From NCBI GenBank assembly GCA_013397845.1, contig VZTG01005435.1:124001-188000 (forward strand): a stretch of DNA of 64,000 bases. Reading direction: 5' to 3'. The position numbers and the translations under genes were made by a program. The notes beneath the pieces were generated by a model that made no database searches, was not told the DNA's origin, and saw only the letters and a list, made by a program, of their open reading frames with translations. Positions within the stretch are counted from its first letter, which is position 1. The number at the start of each line of letters is the position of its first letter. Origin of the DNA: Melanocharis versteri. Lineage: Eukaryota > Chordata > Aves > Passeriformes > Melanocharitidae. Of this stretch, positions 22,855 through 32,900 are shown piece after piece.

Positions 22855-25770
22855 GTGAGAGGGGCGGCGGGCGGCGGGCACCGCGCGGCCCGCGCCGGGC
22901 ACCCACCACGCTGTCCCCGCAGGGTTCTCCCTGTTCCCGCGGGACGCCGAGGAGGACGGCGAGGACGCCATCATCGTGCTGCTGAAGAGAGCCAAGGTGA
23001 GGCGCGGGGCCTGGCGGGGCGGCCCGGGCGCGGGGCCCGGCGGTGACCGGCCCTGGTCCCCCCGCAGCTCAGCGCCATGAAGGGGGAGCTGGCCGAGGCC
23101 GAGCGGCTCCTGCACCAGGCCCTGCGCCGGGCGCACCAGGAGGAGAACAGGCAGGCCATCATCTACACCTACAGCATGGTGAGCAGCCGGGCTTGGGGCG
23201 ATTCGGGGGGCAGCTGGAGGGAGAAGGAAGAGCGGCTGAGGCTCGTCCGCATTGCCTTGGTGGAGCTTCACCGGTGTCTGTCTCTTGCAGATGGGGAACG
23301 TGGCCTACATGCAGGGACAGCTGGACAATGTGAGTAACTCTGGTTTTTCCCTCTGAATTTTTAGAGGTTGACATCCTGTGAACGGTCTCGAAGGTGTAGG
23401 GTGCTGGCACAAGCTGCAGACTCAGAGCTGTGGGGCAGAGATGGTGCAGTGCAAAGCAGAGTGATCCAACTCAGGATTGCAGTCCCGTGAGCACACCAGC
23501 TTAAGAAAGATGCTCTCACTGTTAAATTTTGAGCTCCAACACGGTATGCGAGGGAAAGAATATTTACTCTGAAGTGCTGCAGCTGAGCAGGGAGATGCTG
23601 CTCCATGGAGAATCTGGGAAAGCTCTGAGCTCACACAGACGTGGTAAAGGCCTGGCTGCTGCAGGAGAAGGAGAAACTGAAAGAACCCTCTGGTTCAGTA
23701 CCACTGGGCTCTGGTCAGCCTTTCACTTCTAACTGGTCTTGGTGTAATGCAACAAATTTGAGCCAGGTCCCTCCAAGCAGTCGGCCTCTGCTTGGTTTTA
23801 AATGCCATCATTCCTCAGTATCCTCTTCAAAATTCTCGTTTCAGGCAGAAAAGCTCTACAAAGCAACTATGAGCTATATGCTTGCAGGGGACACAAAGGA
23901 GGTATGTTCTGAGACAGGCTCCCAGTGGTGCCCTTCTCTTTACCTTATTTCTTGTGCTGCAATGCCTCTTACTGGAAGTTGCCAATACTGTAATGGATGG
24001 TGGCACTGGAGGCAACAAGATCGGGATTTTTGAGGTCTGAACTCTGTGACGAAGTAATGGTTCTGTTGAGGAGGTACAAGAAGAGTAACAGTTGCCTTGT
24101 GTCCTCCTGGCAGGATGACAACGCCATCCTTGAGATGTCCCTCAAGCTGGCCAGTATCTACGCTGCTCAGAAACAGTGAGTTCCCAGCTAGAGGGGTCTT
24201 CTGCTTTCCTCTCAGCTTGGCAGTGGTGGTGGGGTGGCCAAGCAGAGGCTCTTCAATGAGGGCTGGAAGGAGCTTTGCTTTGCTCTTTGCAGGCACAAAT
24301 TAGCCATAGCTGGCTACCAGTTCTGCATCCTGACCTTAGAGGAGAAGATTGCCAAGCAAAAGGACTTGCCTGAGGATGTTTTATCAGGTGGGCAGCCTTG
24401 TCCGCCAAAGGCTTCTCGTCTTTTCTCCATTTCCCTGTCCTTGATGTTGTTTCTGTATTGCCTAAGCACCATCTTCGTGTCAATCCATTGTCTTCACACT
24501 GCCTGAGGTTCCTGCTGTGCTAGGACGGAGGCTGATGCTGGATCCTGTGGCAGTGATCACTCCACTCCTCTCTGTTTGCAGCTGGAGAAAAGGCCAACAC
24601 CCGGCTCCTGCTTGGGATGAGCCTGGACTCCTACGCCCGCTACCTCCTGAACATCAACGAGCTCCAAGCAGCACAAAAAATGTATGAGAAGGCTCTGCAG
24701 ATATCAAATGATGTTCAGGGAGAGACTCATCCACAGGTGATTGGTGCAGCAGGAGCTGGACTCTAGGGAAGGAAAAGCTGATCTGGAGGGAGTGAGGCAG
24801 CCTTGGAGCAGCTCTGCTGCCATCAGACATGGCCAGCACTGCCCAAGGCTGTTTTCCTGCCAGGAAGGACGAGCATGCAAATACAGAAATACAAGACACT
24901 TCCTTACTGAAAGCTCTGGGAAATGCTGCTTTTCCCATGTGGCAGGGAATGAATGTGGTGCTTCTGCTGCCCCAGACTGCTCCACAAGCTTCCCTTTTCC
25001 CTCCTGGTGCAGAGTGTGGTGCTGTTGAGTGACCTGGCGACGGTGCTGGATGCTCAGGGACACTACGAGGAGGCACACGCCTACGTCAGGAGGGCAGCAG
25101 AGCTGGCAAGGAACACTCAGCACCCCGAGGAGCACATGGTGCTCAGTAACCTGGCAGCAATCCTGATGCACAAAGGTCAGTGAGTAAATGCCCAGCCTGT
25201 CACTGAGCTTGTGCTGCCTGCAAAGATCTGCATCTGTATTGTAGGGCTGATCTACAGAGTTGGTTTGGGGTTATTAGTTTTAGTTTAAGCAGTAGGTCTG
25301 ACTTTGAATTGCTTTCACAAACAGAATTTAGCCTGACCCAAAAGGTTGCCAAGAGATCTTGTTTCCCGTGCGTTCAGTAACTTTTCCAAAAGAACAGAAG
25401 ACATGTATGAGGTTTGCTTCTGTGAGATTTTAATGCTGAAGCAGCACCAGGTCCCATCATCACTGCTGCTCTCCAGCTCTCAGAGTTGGCAATCTGGCAG
25501 GATGTTTTCTGGACCCCCCTAGATCTTGATGGGTTCCAAGTAGTCCTTGTCCTTTGCACGTGATCAGCTTCAGGAGGGGGCTCTGAAAATGGGTGATGGA
25601 ACTGGGTAGCCAGGCCTCTTTTCCCTCTCGCTACAGAAGATTTCCTGCAAGCAAAACAAGTGTACAAAGAAGCTCTCAAGCAGGCACAGCAGAAGGGAGA
25701 TGCTGCTTCTGTCCAGCATATCCAGAAGGAACTAGCCGAGCTGGCCAAGAGGAGAAAGGGCTCCAAATAA
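22831..25770 (+). CDS. TTC19: TTC19, tetratricopeptide repeat protein 19 (exon 1 incomplete)
   Basis: The exons are 22831-22854 (uncertain), 22923-22996, 23068-23178, 23291-23329, 23845-23901, 24114-24175, 24293-24387, 24582-24736, 25013-25175 and 25637-25770. From exon 2 onward all phases agree, giving about 296 residues ending in TAA at 25768-25770. TTC19 is an inner-mitochondrial-membrane protein needed for complex III. It helps clear Rieske-protein (UQCRFS1) fragments after assembly. The TPR-like helices are visible, for example YTYSMMGNVAYMQGQL, SLKLASIYAAQ, LSDLATVLDAQGHYEEAHAY and VLSNLAAILMHKG. Human TTC19 has a long N-terminal mitochondrial transit region that has no counterpart here. 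The N at 22851 and a broken phase suggest that sequence is missing. Confidence 0.93.
22923..22996 (+). CDS. TTC19: TTC19 exon 2
   Basis: Acceptor CCCGCAG, donor GTGAGG. It encodes GFSLFPRDAEEDGEDAIIVL then LKRAK, with one base of the first Gly from exon 1. The acidic run followed by LLKRAK matches the family just after the transit region. Confidence 0.85.
23068..23178 (+). CDS. TTC19: TTC19 exon 3
   Basis: 111 nt, phase 0 at both ends. It encodes LSAMKGELAEAERLLHQALR and ends IIYTYSM, the first TPR-like helix pair. The upstream intron is only 71 nt. Confidence 0.93.
23291..23329 (+). CDS. TTC19: TTC19 exon 4 (39 nt)
   Basis: Encodes MGNVAYMQGQLDN. It is phase 0 at both ends, with acceptor TTGCAG and donor GTGAGT. 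Skipping it would keep the frame but delete a TPR helix. Confidence 0.92.
23845..23901 (+). CDS. TTC19: TTC19 exon 5 (57 nt)
   Basis: Encodes AEKLYKATMSYMLAGDTKE. It is phase 0 at both ends, with acceptor TTTCAG and donor GTATGT. Confidence 0.93.
24114..24175 (+). CDS. TTC19: TTC19 exon 6
   Basis: Encodes DDNAILEMSLKLASIYAAQK plus two bases of Gln. Acceptor GGCAG, donor GTGAGT. Confidence 0.93.
24293..24387 (+). CDS. TTC19: TTC19 exon 7
   Basis: Completes a Gln codon and encodes HKLAIAGYQFCILTLEEKI, continuing to EDVLS plus one base. Donor GTGGGC. Confidence 0.93.
24582..24736 (+). CDS. TTC19: TTC19 exon 8
   Basis: Encodes GEKANTRLLLGMSLDSYARY, then a TPR containing MYEKALQISNDVQGETHPQ. 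155 nt, ending in phase 0, donor GTGATT. Confidence 0.93.
25013..25175 (+). CDS. TTC19: TTC19 exon 9
   Basis: Encodes SVVLLSDLATVLDAQGHYEE through MVLSNLAAILMHKG, covering two TPR motifs. 163 nt, ending in phase 1, donor GTCAGT. Confidence 0.94.
25637..25770 (+). CDS. TTC19: TTC19 exon 10 and stop
   Basis: Encodes DFLQAKQVYKEALKQAQQKG and ends LAKRRKGSK before TAA. The acceptor is CTACAG. It is the final TPR and basic tail. Confidence 0.94.
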
Positions 25771-25927
25771 GTTTGGCCACAGAGTCCAACCTTGAGGTGG
25801 CTGAAGGCAGCAAGAGTTGGTCAGCACAGGCAGCCTGGGACCAGCTCGGTGCAATTCTCCAGAGAAACAGCAATGAGGAGTTTCAGGACTGCTTAAGAGG
25901 AAGGGCTGCCACTGCCTAACAGCCCAA

Positions 25928-25933
25928 AATAAA
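25928..25933 (+). terminator. TTC19: TTC19 polyadenylation signal
   Basis: AATAAA 158 nt after the stop, followed by a GU-rich stretch (GTGTGAATTTGTGGTG) typical of a downstream element. A possible distal AATAAA lies at 26407-26412. Confidence 0.75.
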
Positions 25934-25950
25934 GGTGTGAAATCTCAACT

Positions 25951-27085
25951 GTGTGAATTTGTGGTGTAGTCTGTGATCTGACTGACCTACTGTGCTAAGT
26001 GATTTAATTTTGGCTGCCTAAGTGCGAGTCTGCCCTGGTATTAATACCTTTGGGTTAGTCAAGGAGTAGGAGTTTGCTACTCCTGCCTGCCCACAGAAGT
26101 GTTCAGGTTCAAAACATGGCTGTCCTAGAGCAAGTCTTGAAAAGGAACAGGCAGGGATTATCTCACTCTTCACATGTTGAACAGCACAACAGGGGCTATA
26201 CTTTTATCAGTGCTGCAGTTCAGTGTGTTTTAACTTCAGCAGAGCATTTCCCAGGCTGTACCTGCACGGCAACAGAGCTGTAGCTCCCTGTCCTGCTCCA
26301 ACAGGTTGCCTGAGGATAAAGTGTGTTTCTTCATTTAGCATCCAAAGATAGCACTTGTCCTCTCAGAGGAGGGGTGAGACTGTTACCACACAGAGCTGCT
26401 GTCAGAAATAAAACACTTGGCTCCAGTGGAGAGCACAGGGAGTGCCAGAGTTGTCCTCCTCTCATGGAGAGGTCAGTGCTAGAATGCTGAGGCTTCCTGT
26501 TGGAAAAGATGCTGTGTACAAACCCAGCTTTGTCAGCTACGTGCCTTCACGCGAATCAAGTATGAACAGCTGCTTTAGACAACAGAATTTCTCAGTTCTG
26601 CCCTGCCAGGAAGCCTGATGTTAAAGAAAGGAGAATTAAACCAGAAATTACTAAATCCATATTTAGTTAGGATAATTCTCACTAACCAAGCACAATTTTA
26701 ACCTCTCAGTTGTCAGAACTTCACCTGGTTGGTACAACCCTCAATGTAATTACATCAATATAAATTTACTTACAGTAGCAGCTTCATCTCTGCTGAACTC
26801 TGAGCTAAGAGGAGGCGGCACGCAGGTTTGCTAGAGCAGAAGTTCATTGAAGCTGGAAAACTTCAGTCACATGCACAGCTTTGTTCTCAGCAAGCTAGGA
26901 AGTAAAAATAGGGCTGTACTGACAGAAAGGCTCTGGCACATTAGAGCCAACCTTCCCTAAAGTGCTGGGTTTGGGGTTGGAAGTGGCAGAGCCTGGAGGG
27001 CAGCAGCGTTACCTGGGAACTCTGCAGCACCCTGGGAGCAGGGTCTTGCCTGATGCTGCAAAACAAGAGGGAGACACAGGAAAAG
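25951..27085. other. Intergenic, between convergent TTC19 and NCOR1
   Basis: About 1.1 kb separates the two 3' ends. No gene or known repeat is recognised. The plus-strand AATAAA at 26407-26412 may extend some TTC19 transcripts. Confidence 0.6.
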
Positions 27086-27105
27086 CAAGTGGAGAACTGA
27101 TCCCC

Positions 27106-27111
27106 TTTATT
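27106..27111 (-). terminator. NCOR1: Candidate NCOR1 polyadenylation signal
   Basis: TTTATT on the plus strand is AATAAA on the minus strand. Its position gives a 3'UTR of the expected family length. Confidence 0.6.
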
Positions 27112-29715
27112 GATTGGTCTGAATCCAGAAGTCACTGTCTAGTGAAGACATTGTGTGGAAATTATGATGCATGGGTTTTTCAAGTCTTAAATGATTTCAT
27201 ATCAGAATCACGAACCATATCAAGATGAAAGCATTGTGAAAGCGCTGATCAGAAATCAGGTAAAAATTTGTAGTAAACTACACTTTGTAAACATGACTTA
27301 CAAACACCTTCCTGTTTGAAACAGGGCAGATGTAATTCCATACTTGAAGATTACTGGAATTGTGGTAAACCCTAACTTAGGCTCTGGAGAGGTTTTTACA
27401 CTGGAGAAGTTAAAACTCGGATAACAAACAAAAAAAGCAGCAACATTTTATGTGCAAATGCCACTCAAGCTGTATCTTAGGAGATAGTGACTATCCTACT
27501 TTGGATATCTTGCTGCTGCTGCAGCACTAACATGAAGCTTTGCAATGAACATGCTATACTTACTGTACAGGTAGCAAAGACATTTGTCTGTACATGCCTC
27601 TTTCACATTGTATTTGTTACACTAAGAAAGTGAGAACAAGTGAGTTTAAGAATGGAACTTAATTCTCCACTCCAAATTTAAATCTACAAAAAGGGCAGAT
27701 CAACTCATTTTCCAGTATATGTTGCTGTGGGAACCAAAAAAGAAAGTTAAAATAAGAGCACAGGTCTACAAACAGGATGAAAACTTCACTGCTTCACGCC
27801 AGAAGGGTAAAGGAGGGGAGGATGAGAGAAATCTTTCTCAGAGAAAGACTGCAAGGAGATTTAAGACTGCCCACGGATCTACTCTGATGCAGTGTTTAAA
27901 AAAAGTAGCAAAATAGTTCTGTATTTCAACAGTGTCAAGTTTCCAAATGAGTTCCTTTGGAATTTTGTTTCCCACACTTGGGGCAAAAAGGCTTTCCTTA
28001 AAGGACTGAAAATAAATTTGCTATTGATAAATAGTTCTGTGCTTCTTCCTGTTTGTAAGTGGACCCTCACAGTCCATGGGATGCAGAGCTCACACGACTC
28101 AAGGTAACACACTGCATTACACCCTCCATACAACGCATCACAAATACAGCGGCAAAATCCCAAGTATTTTTCACTGGAAAATAACTCCAAGGCAAAGACC
28201 CTGTTGATCAATGAGATGCAAAAGCAGTTTGGAATCTGACAGACCACGCCACCCCCCAGCTCAGTGCTATCTGTGAATCAGTCCTTCTACCCCGGAAGAT
28301 TTGAATTGACTTCCTGAGGTCAGTGCAGCATAAAATGAAGATGCTTTTGGAGACAGATGTCAGGACACCCTGTGACATCACTGCCCAGATGGATGTGTAC
28401 ATGAGCTACAAGCATACCATAGCAAGCATTGATAGATGAATGATTAAGGAGACTCTCCTAGTACCATATACAATTTAAAAATAAAAATCACCCTAACAAG
28501 TATTGCACACTTCAGGAGTTAAGCCAAGCATTTGTAAGGACTCCCACCAAAAGCTTGCTTAGAGGGATAGGGACTGGGACGCAGACTTCAAAATAATTAT
28601 TACATAAAGATTTTAAAATCAGATTGGAGGAAGGTTAAAATCACAGTACCTATTTCAAACTGGTTGTAACAGAAGCCAAGTAGTTGACTCGTGCGTTGCT
28701 CAATTATTCTATAAAAGCACTTTGTTTTATTTAAACTTGGGATGTGGAGGCTTTTTTTCTTAAAGGATTTATCAACCCACCCAGAGCCTCTGTTCAGAAA
28801 AGCCATTTGCTGTGGTTAAATATGACAGTAAATTTAGTAGCCTGTTTGGACTGCATACAATGCAGAAACAGAGAACACTAAGAATAGGCTTTTAGGGCAC
28901 AGTTAAAATTCCCAGTGTGCGTAACAGTGAGGTATGCCTCCAGGAGCTGTTCTTTTTTTGTTTCTTTAACCTTTTAAAAATGAACCATAACATACCCATG
29001 CAATAATATTTCTGCAGTGTTGCTAAATAAAACCAACTGCACCAAAAATTTACAATGTGGCAGAATTTCAAATTCCAAAGAAATATATCATCTTATTCCA
29101 GCGAACCGGAGTTATGTTAATGTACAGAATTCACTAAGGGGTCAGTCTTAAAAAATCAACATTTTCACAAGAGCTTGAACACCACTGAGAAAGTGTGTCT
29201 AGGGAAAAAAAAATTTGTATAAAAGCACAATGCCTGCAGGAAGTGGCACGGCATTAAGTGGGCAATGATGGTTGGGAGGCTGGGGTTCTGGTTAGCCTAG
29301 GCTGAGAGGGAGGCTAGGGTTATGAAGAGTATTCTACACTGGAGAAAATGCTTAAAAAAAATTACAAAATGACCCCCAAAGTTTAGGCAATGATTTGAAC
29401 ATAAGTACACCAGATACTATAGCAAGGGAAAAAACACTGCAAAAAGTACTCTCTATTTACAGAAGAATGATTTAAAAGACATTATGGTTTTCTTTACAAA
29501 TAGATGTAGAGCAGGAATAGTCCACATTTTTAAAAACTCTTTACATATTTATCTTTAGTAAGTCAACCTTCTCGACCACAATCCTCCAACACACAGCCTG
29601 TGCAGAAGGCATTTCACGGACTCTCCAGCAATTCTTCATTGTGTGGCCCTTGCTCTCTTGGAAAGTCTCTGTGGGCACAAGTCAAAAATAGATTTCTTTT
29701 TTTGACCCGCAAATT

Positions 29716-29734
29716 AAAAAAAAAAAAAAAAAAA
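29716..29734 (+). repeat. A19 homopolymer (U19 in NCOR1 mRNA)
   Basis: Nineteen A residues on the plus strand. In the NCOR1 transcript this is a U19 tract, 10 nt after the stop codon. Confidence 0.95.
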
Positions 29735-29744
29735 TCTGCATAGT

Positions 29745-29932
29745 TCAGTCATCACTGTCAGACAGAGTCTCGTATTGTGCTGAAAGCAGTGGTGCAGGCT
29801 CTCGCTCCCAGATCCTGTTCTGTGGGTGAGTGGTTGCTTGGCTCATGGACGGGGGGGCACAGGCGATGGAGGTCGGGGGGGTGCTGCTCAGCATCCTCAT
29901 GGTCAGAGGGTTGTATGGAAACTGGGTGGAAC
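29745..29932 (-). CDS. NCOR1: NCOR1 last coding exon and stop
   Basis: Encodes STQFPYNPLTMRMLSSTPPT and ends LLSAQYETLSDSDD before TGA (29745-29747). The acceptor is CTGCAG. The acidic C-terminus is the family signature. Confidence 0.97.
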
Positions 29933-32900
29933 CTGCAGCAAAAGGCAAAAACACGAGCAGTTCTGAGAGATCTGTGCTGGCTTGGGTTGTGACAATCAGC
30001 AGAAAATCCTTTTCAGAAAAACCCCACATGCTGGAAACTTCTGGCCACTATCCAGTGTTCGAGTACAACAGCTGAGCTCTGCAAACACCTATGAAAGAAG
30101 CCCATTCCTCACCTGTTGATGAAGGCCTGTCTTCCCAGGCCCACACTGGAGTCTGCCTGTGGTAGTCCCCTTCTGAATGTACAGATGAGACAGAAGAAGG
30201 TCTTTCAGTTCCCAAATATCCCTGCCCAGGAATTGGAGACTTTGACTTCCTACTGTTCGACTTGCCGATGAGCTTCTGCTTGCTGACTGCCCCACCTGGC
30301 AACAGAAGGGACAGATTTCACCTACCACATTTTAGCCTCTGTGTGTTTGTTTCTATAAATTATCAGGTAGCACTGAGAAGCTTCAGGTATCCAGTACACC
30401 CTGCTCTCCTATTCCTGTTCCATCAGCGTTGTTGGAAAAGCCAGGACAATAAACGCAAACACCACCTCTATCACTTCCAGAGGAAAGACAGTGATTTTCA
30501 GTGACACCAGATTTAATCAAACCTTTGATTAATTTATTTTCTTAAAGGCCACGGGACGTTTGAGAGTTGCAATACCTGAATTTGGAGATGGATTGGCTTC
30601 TTCCCTACGTGTCTCGTTACTCGCCGGCACCGCGGCGCCGGAGCTGCCCGGAGCCACCGCGAGGGGCTGGGACATGACGACCCCGTGCTCCTCACTCTTG
30701 TCATCGAAGTTCCCCATCAGTGCTTTCCTAATAATGTCTTCCAGACCCAGATTACTGGCAGGATCTGCAAAGGAGTGACCCCTAGAACTGACTGCACCTA
30801 GGAGAGAGAGGAAAACACAGGGAATGGTGGGAAGGGAGGCAAAAAAAAAAAATGTATCTTGGAGAAATTAAAAAGGTGTGTGCGGAAAGATTTGGTTGTT
30901 TTGCTTTTCCTTATCATGCAGGAAACAAGTTTACATGTAGGATATTAGCTTTTAAATTTTCATGGTTTTCCTCTTTTCTGGACTCCCCAAAGAGTATAAA
31001 TTTAAAATATTAGAGACATTACATTTTTCTGGAACATATGTTGTTTCTTTTATCGAAGAACTTACCTGAGGTAGTGACTGCTGGCAAATTGAATATTTCA
31101 GTCCCTGGCTGAGCAGTTGCTGCAATTAAAACACAACATTGCACAGAGTTTTTCAGAACTGATGATCACTAAGTGATCAGCAGTAGCCCTACTGCACAAG
31201 AAAAACCCAAAAATATAGTTCTAGTATCATATTCCACCATGTCAGTGTTCATTACTGGAACTTTAAAACATTAAAATGTTGTTTAACAGGCATAATCATG
31301 AGGGCCAAGAAAACAAACCATTTAGTTTCAAGACACCTTTCCAAATAGGAAAATGTGTAGTATTGATACAAAGCAGATTACAGTCAGTTAGTTAGAATAA
31401 TGTCAGGTTTTAACAACTCTCTCATTAATTATGTGGTTTTCATCTCTCAGATTAAGTGTTAAAAAGATGTGACAGTCCTACATACAACAGCATAAAAAAC
31501 CCCCTAACAATCTTCTAGTTCTATGGTCATAAATTATTATGTGTGTTTTATATTCATAGATTTATATTAATTTGTATTATTTGAACATATTTACGTCAGG
31601 ATGTCTGCAGGTGGAAGTCACATAAAGCTTAAGCTGGAAAAATTGAGTGAAAAGGCAAGTCCTGCATACCCATGTCAGAGTCACCTCCACCAGATGAGTT
31701 CAGCTTTCGAAATATCTCCTGTTTCTTGGATTTTACCATTGGTGAAGTGTTCTCAAGTTTGGTGAAAAACGACGGCAGGTAACTGATACTGCCTGGAGAG
31801 CGAGAGTCAGTCCTGCCAAGACCAACACGTGTCAAAGAGACAGAACTTGTAAGATGCACATTTAAATCTTCCCAAAAGCAGGCAGGCAGAAACCACTAAC
31901 AGTCATATCAACACTGTAGGGCTCACTAATAACTGCGTTTGCTTAAGCTGCAGCAATTTGACAAATAAGCTTGAATTCAAAAACCAAACAGCTCGTATGT
32001 AAATTAAAAAATAATCTAAAAATAAAGTCAAGGTTTCCTAGCCCAAGATCCTTACATTTCTAAAAAGTGCAATCTCCCCTGCCATGTTCCTGAAAATCCC
32101 TTTGCATCTACCTAACATTCATCACGGACTGTAACAGCCCTGCAGCAACTGCAGAGTGGAGGGGGGAAAAACCCAAGAAAATTAGAATAAATTTCAGCAG
32201 CATGAGCCTTAAATAAGTACTTTGGGTGCTGTTCCTTCCTCAGCAGGGCAAATACAGGAGCACCCACTCCAGTGTGCATCTCCCACACGTTTGCAGGCGC
32301 CAGCACTGCCAGGGACCCCGTGAAGGTCCTGTGCAGCTCTATGGTGCAGATCTGACAGACTGGGACAGGGCTGCCCAATCCATGGACACCCCACCTTCAC
32401 TCCTTCGGGAAGCTCCTTTGCCCAGTGATATTTCAAGTGATTAAATGCTCCAGCACCATGAGTGCTGGAAGCCTGGATTCCTCCCCTCTCCACCAGGATA
32501 GCATCCAGCAATCCAATCAGGCAGGAGAAGACTGAATCATTTAACAAAAACGGTGACCTTTCTCAAAACTCCCTTTGGTTTTACAGAACTGGCAACCACA
32601 AGGAATTTCACTCTAACGTGTTCTCTCAGATGTGACACAGAACACTCTGCTTGCACCAGGAAACTTAAGACAGAGCACCAGCATGTGACCTTTTCCTCAG
32701 CCTTCCCAAAGCACCTCCCAAAGAGCAAGTTTTGGATGTTAGTGCAGAAGGATCGACCGCGATTAACAACTTGCCTGTGGCACCAGAGCAAGGTCACTTG
32801 AACTGCTCTTTAACAAAGACACTGTTTTTGCAGCACAAAGATTCAGAATTGTGTTTTTAAAAGTCAGTTTTATACCTACCTCTGTTCAGTAGGCTCAGTT

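Larger units (their letters stand above)
22560..22860. promoter_or_regulatory. Bidirectional CpG-island promoter of ZSWIM7 and TTC19
   Basis: This is extremely GC- and CpG-rich, with no TATA box. It lies between the divergent ZSWIM7 and TTC19 5' ends and holds two perfect TGACGTCA palindromes and a (GC)n run at 22797-22810. A donor-like CCCG|GTGAGC on the minus strand at 22656 suggests a non-coding first exon of ZSWIM7 from about 22657 up to a start site near 22740. The island continues through the first TTC19 introns to about 23.2 kb. Confidence 0.8.
23330..25636 (+). other. TTC19: TTC19 larger introns
   Basis: The introns longer than about 200 nt are 23330-23844, 23902-24113, 24388-24581, 24737-25012 and 25176-25636. 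I see no other gene or recognisable repeat in them. Confidence 0.8.
27086..29744 (-). other. NCOR1: NCOR1 3'UTR
   Basis: About 2.66 kb of AT-rich non-coding sequence from the stop codon to just past a minus-strand AATAAA. The length is close to the roughly 2.5-3 kb I recall for mammalian NCOR1. It starts with a 19-nt U run, 10 nt after the stop, and contains a Pumilio-type TGTAAATA (29454-29461, minus strand). Confidence 0.7.

Noticed and set aside
26407..26412. Distal AATAAA as the main TTC19 poly(A) signal
   Set aside because: The proximal AATAAA at 25928 has a better GU-rich downstream element and a typical distance from the stop. The distal signal is kept only as an alternative.
29716..29734. 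A19 run as the poly(A) tail of a processed retrocopy
   Set aside because: It is directly next to the genuine NCOR1 stop, with introns intact and no target-site duplication seen.
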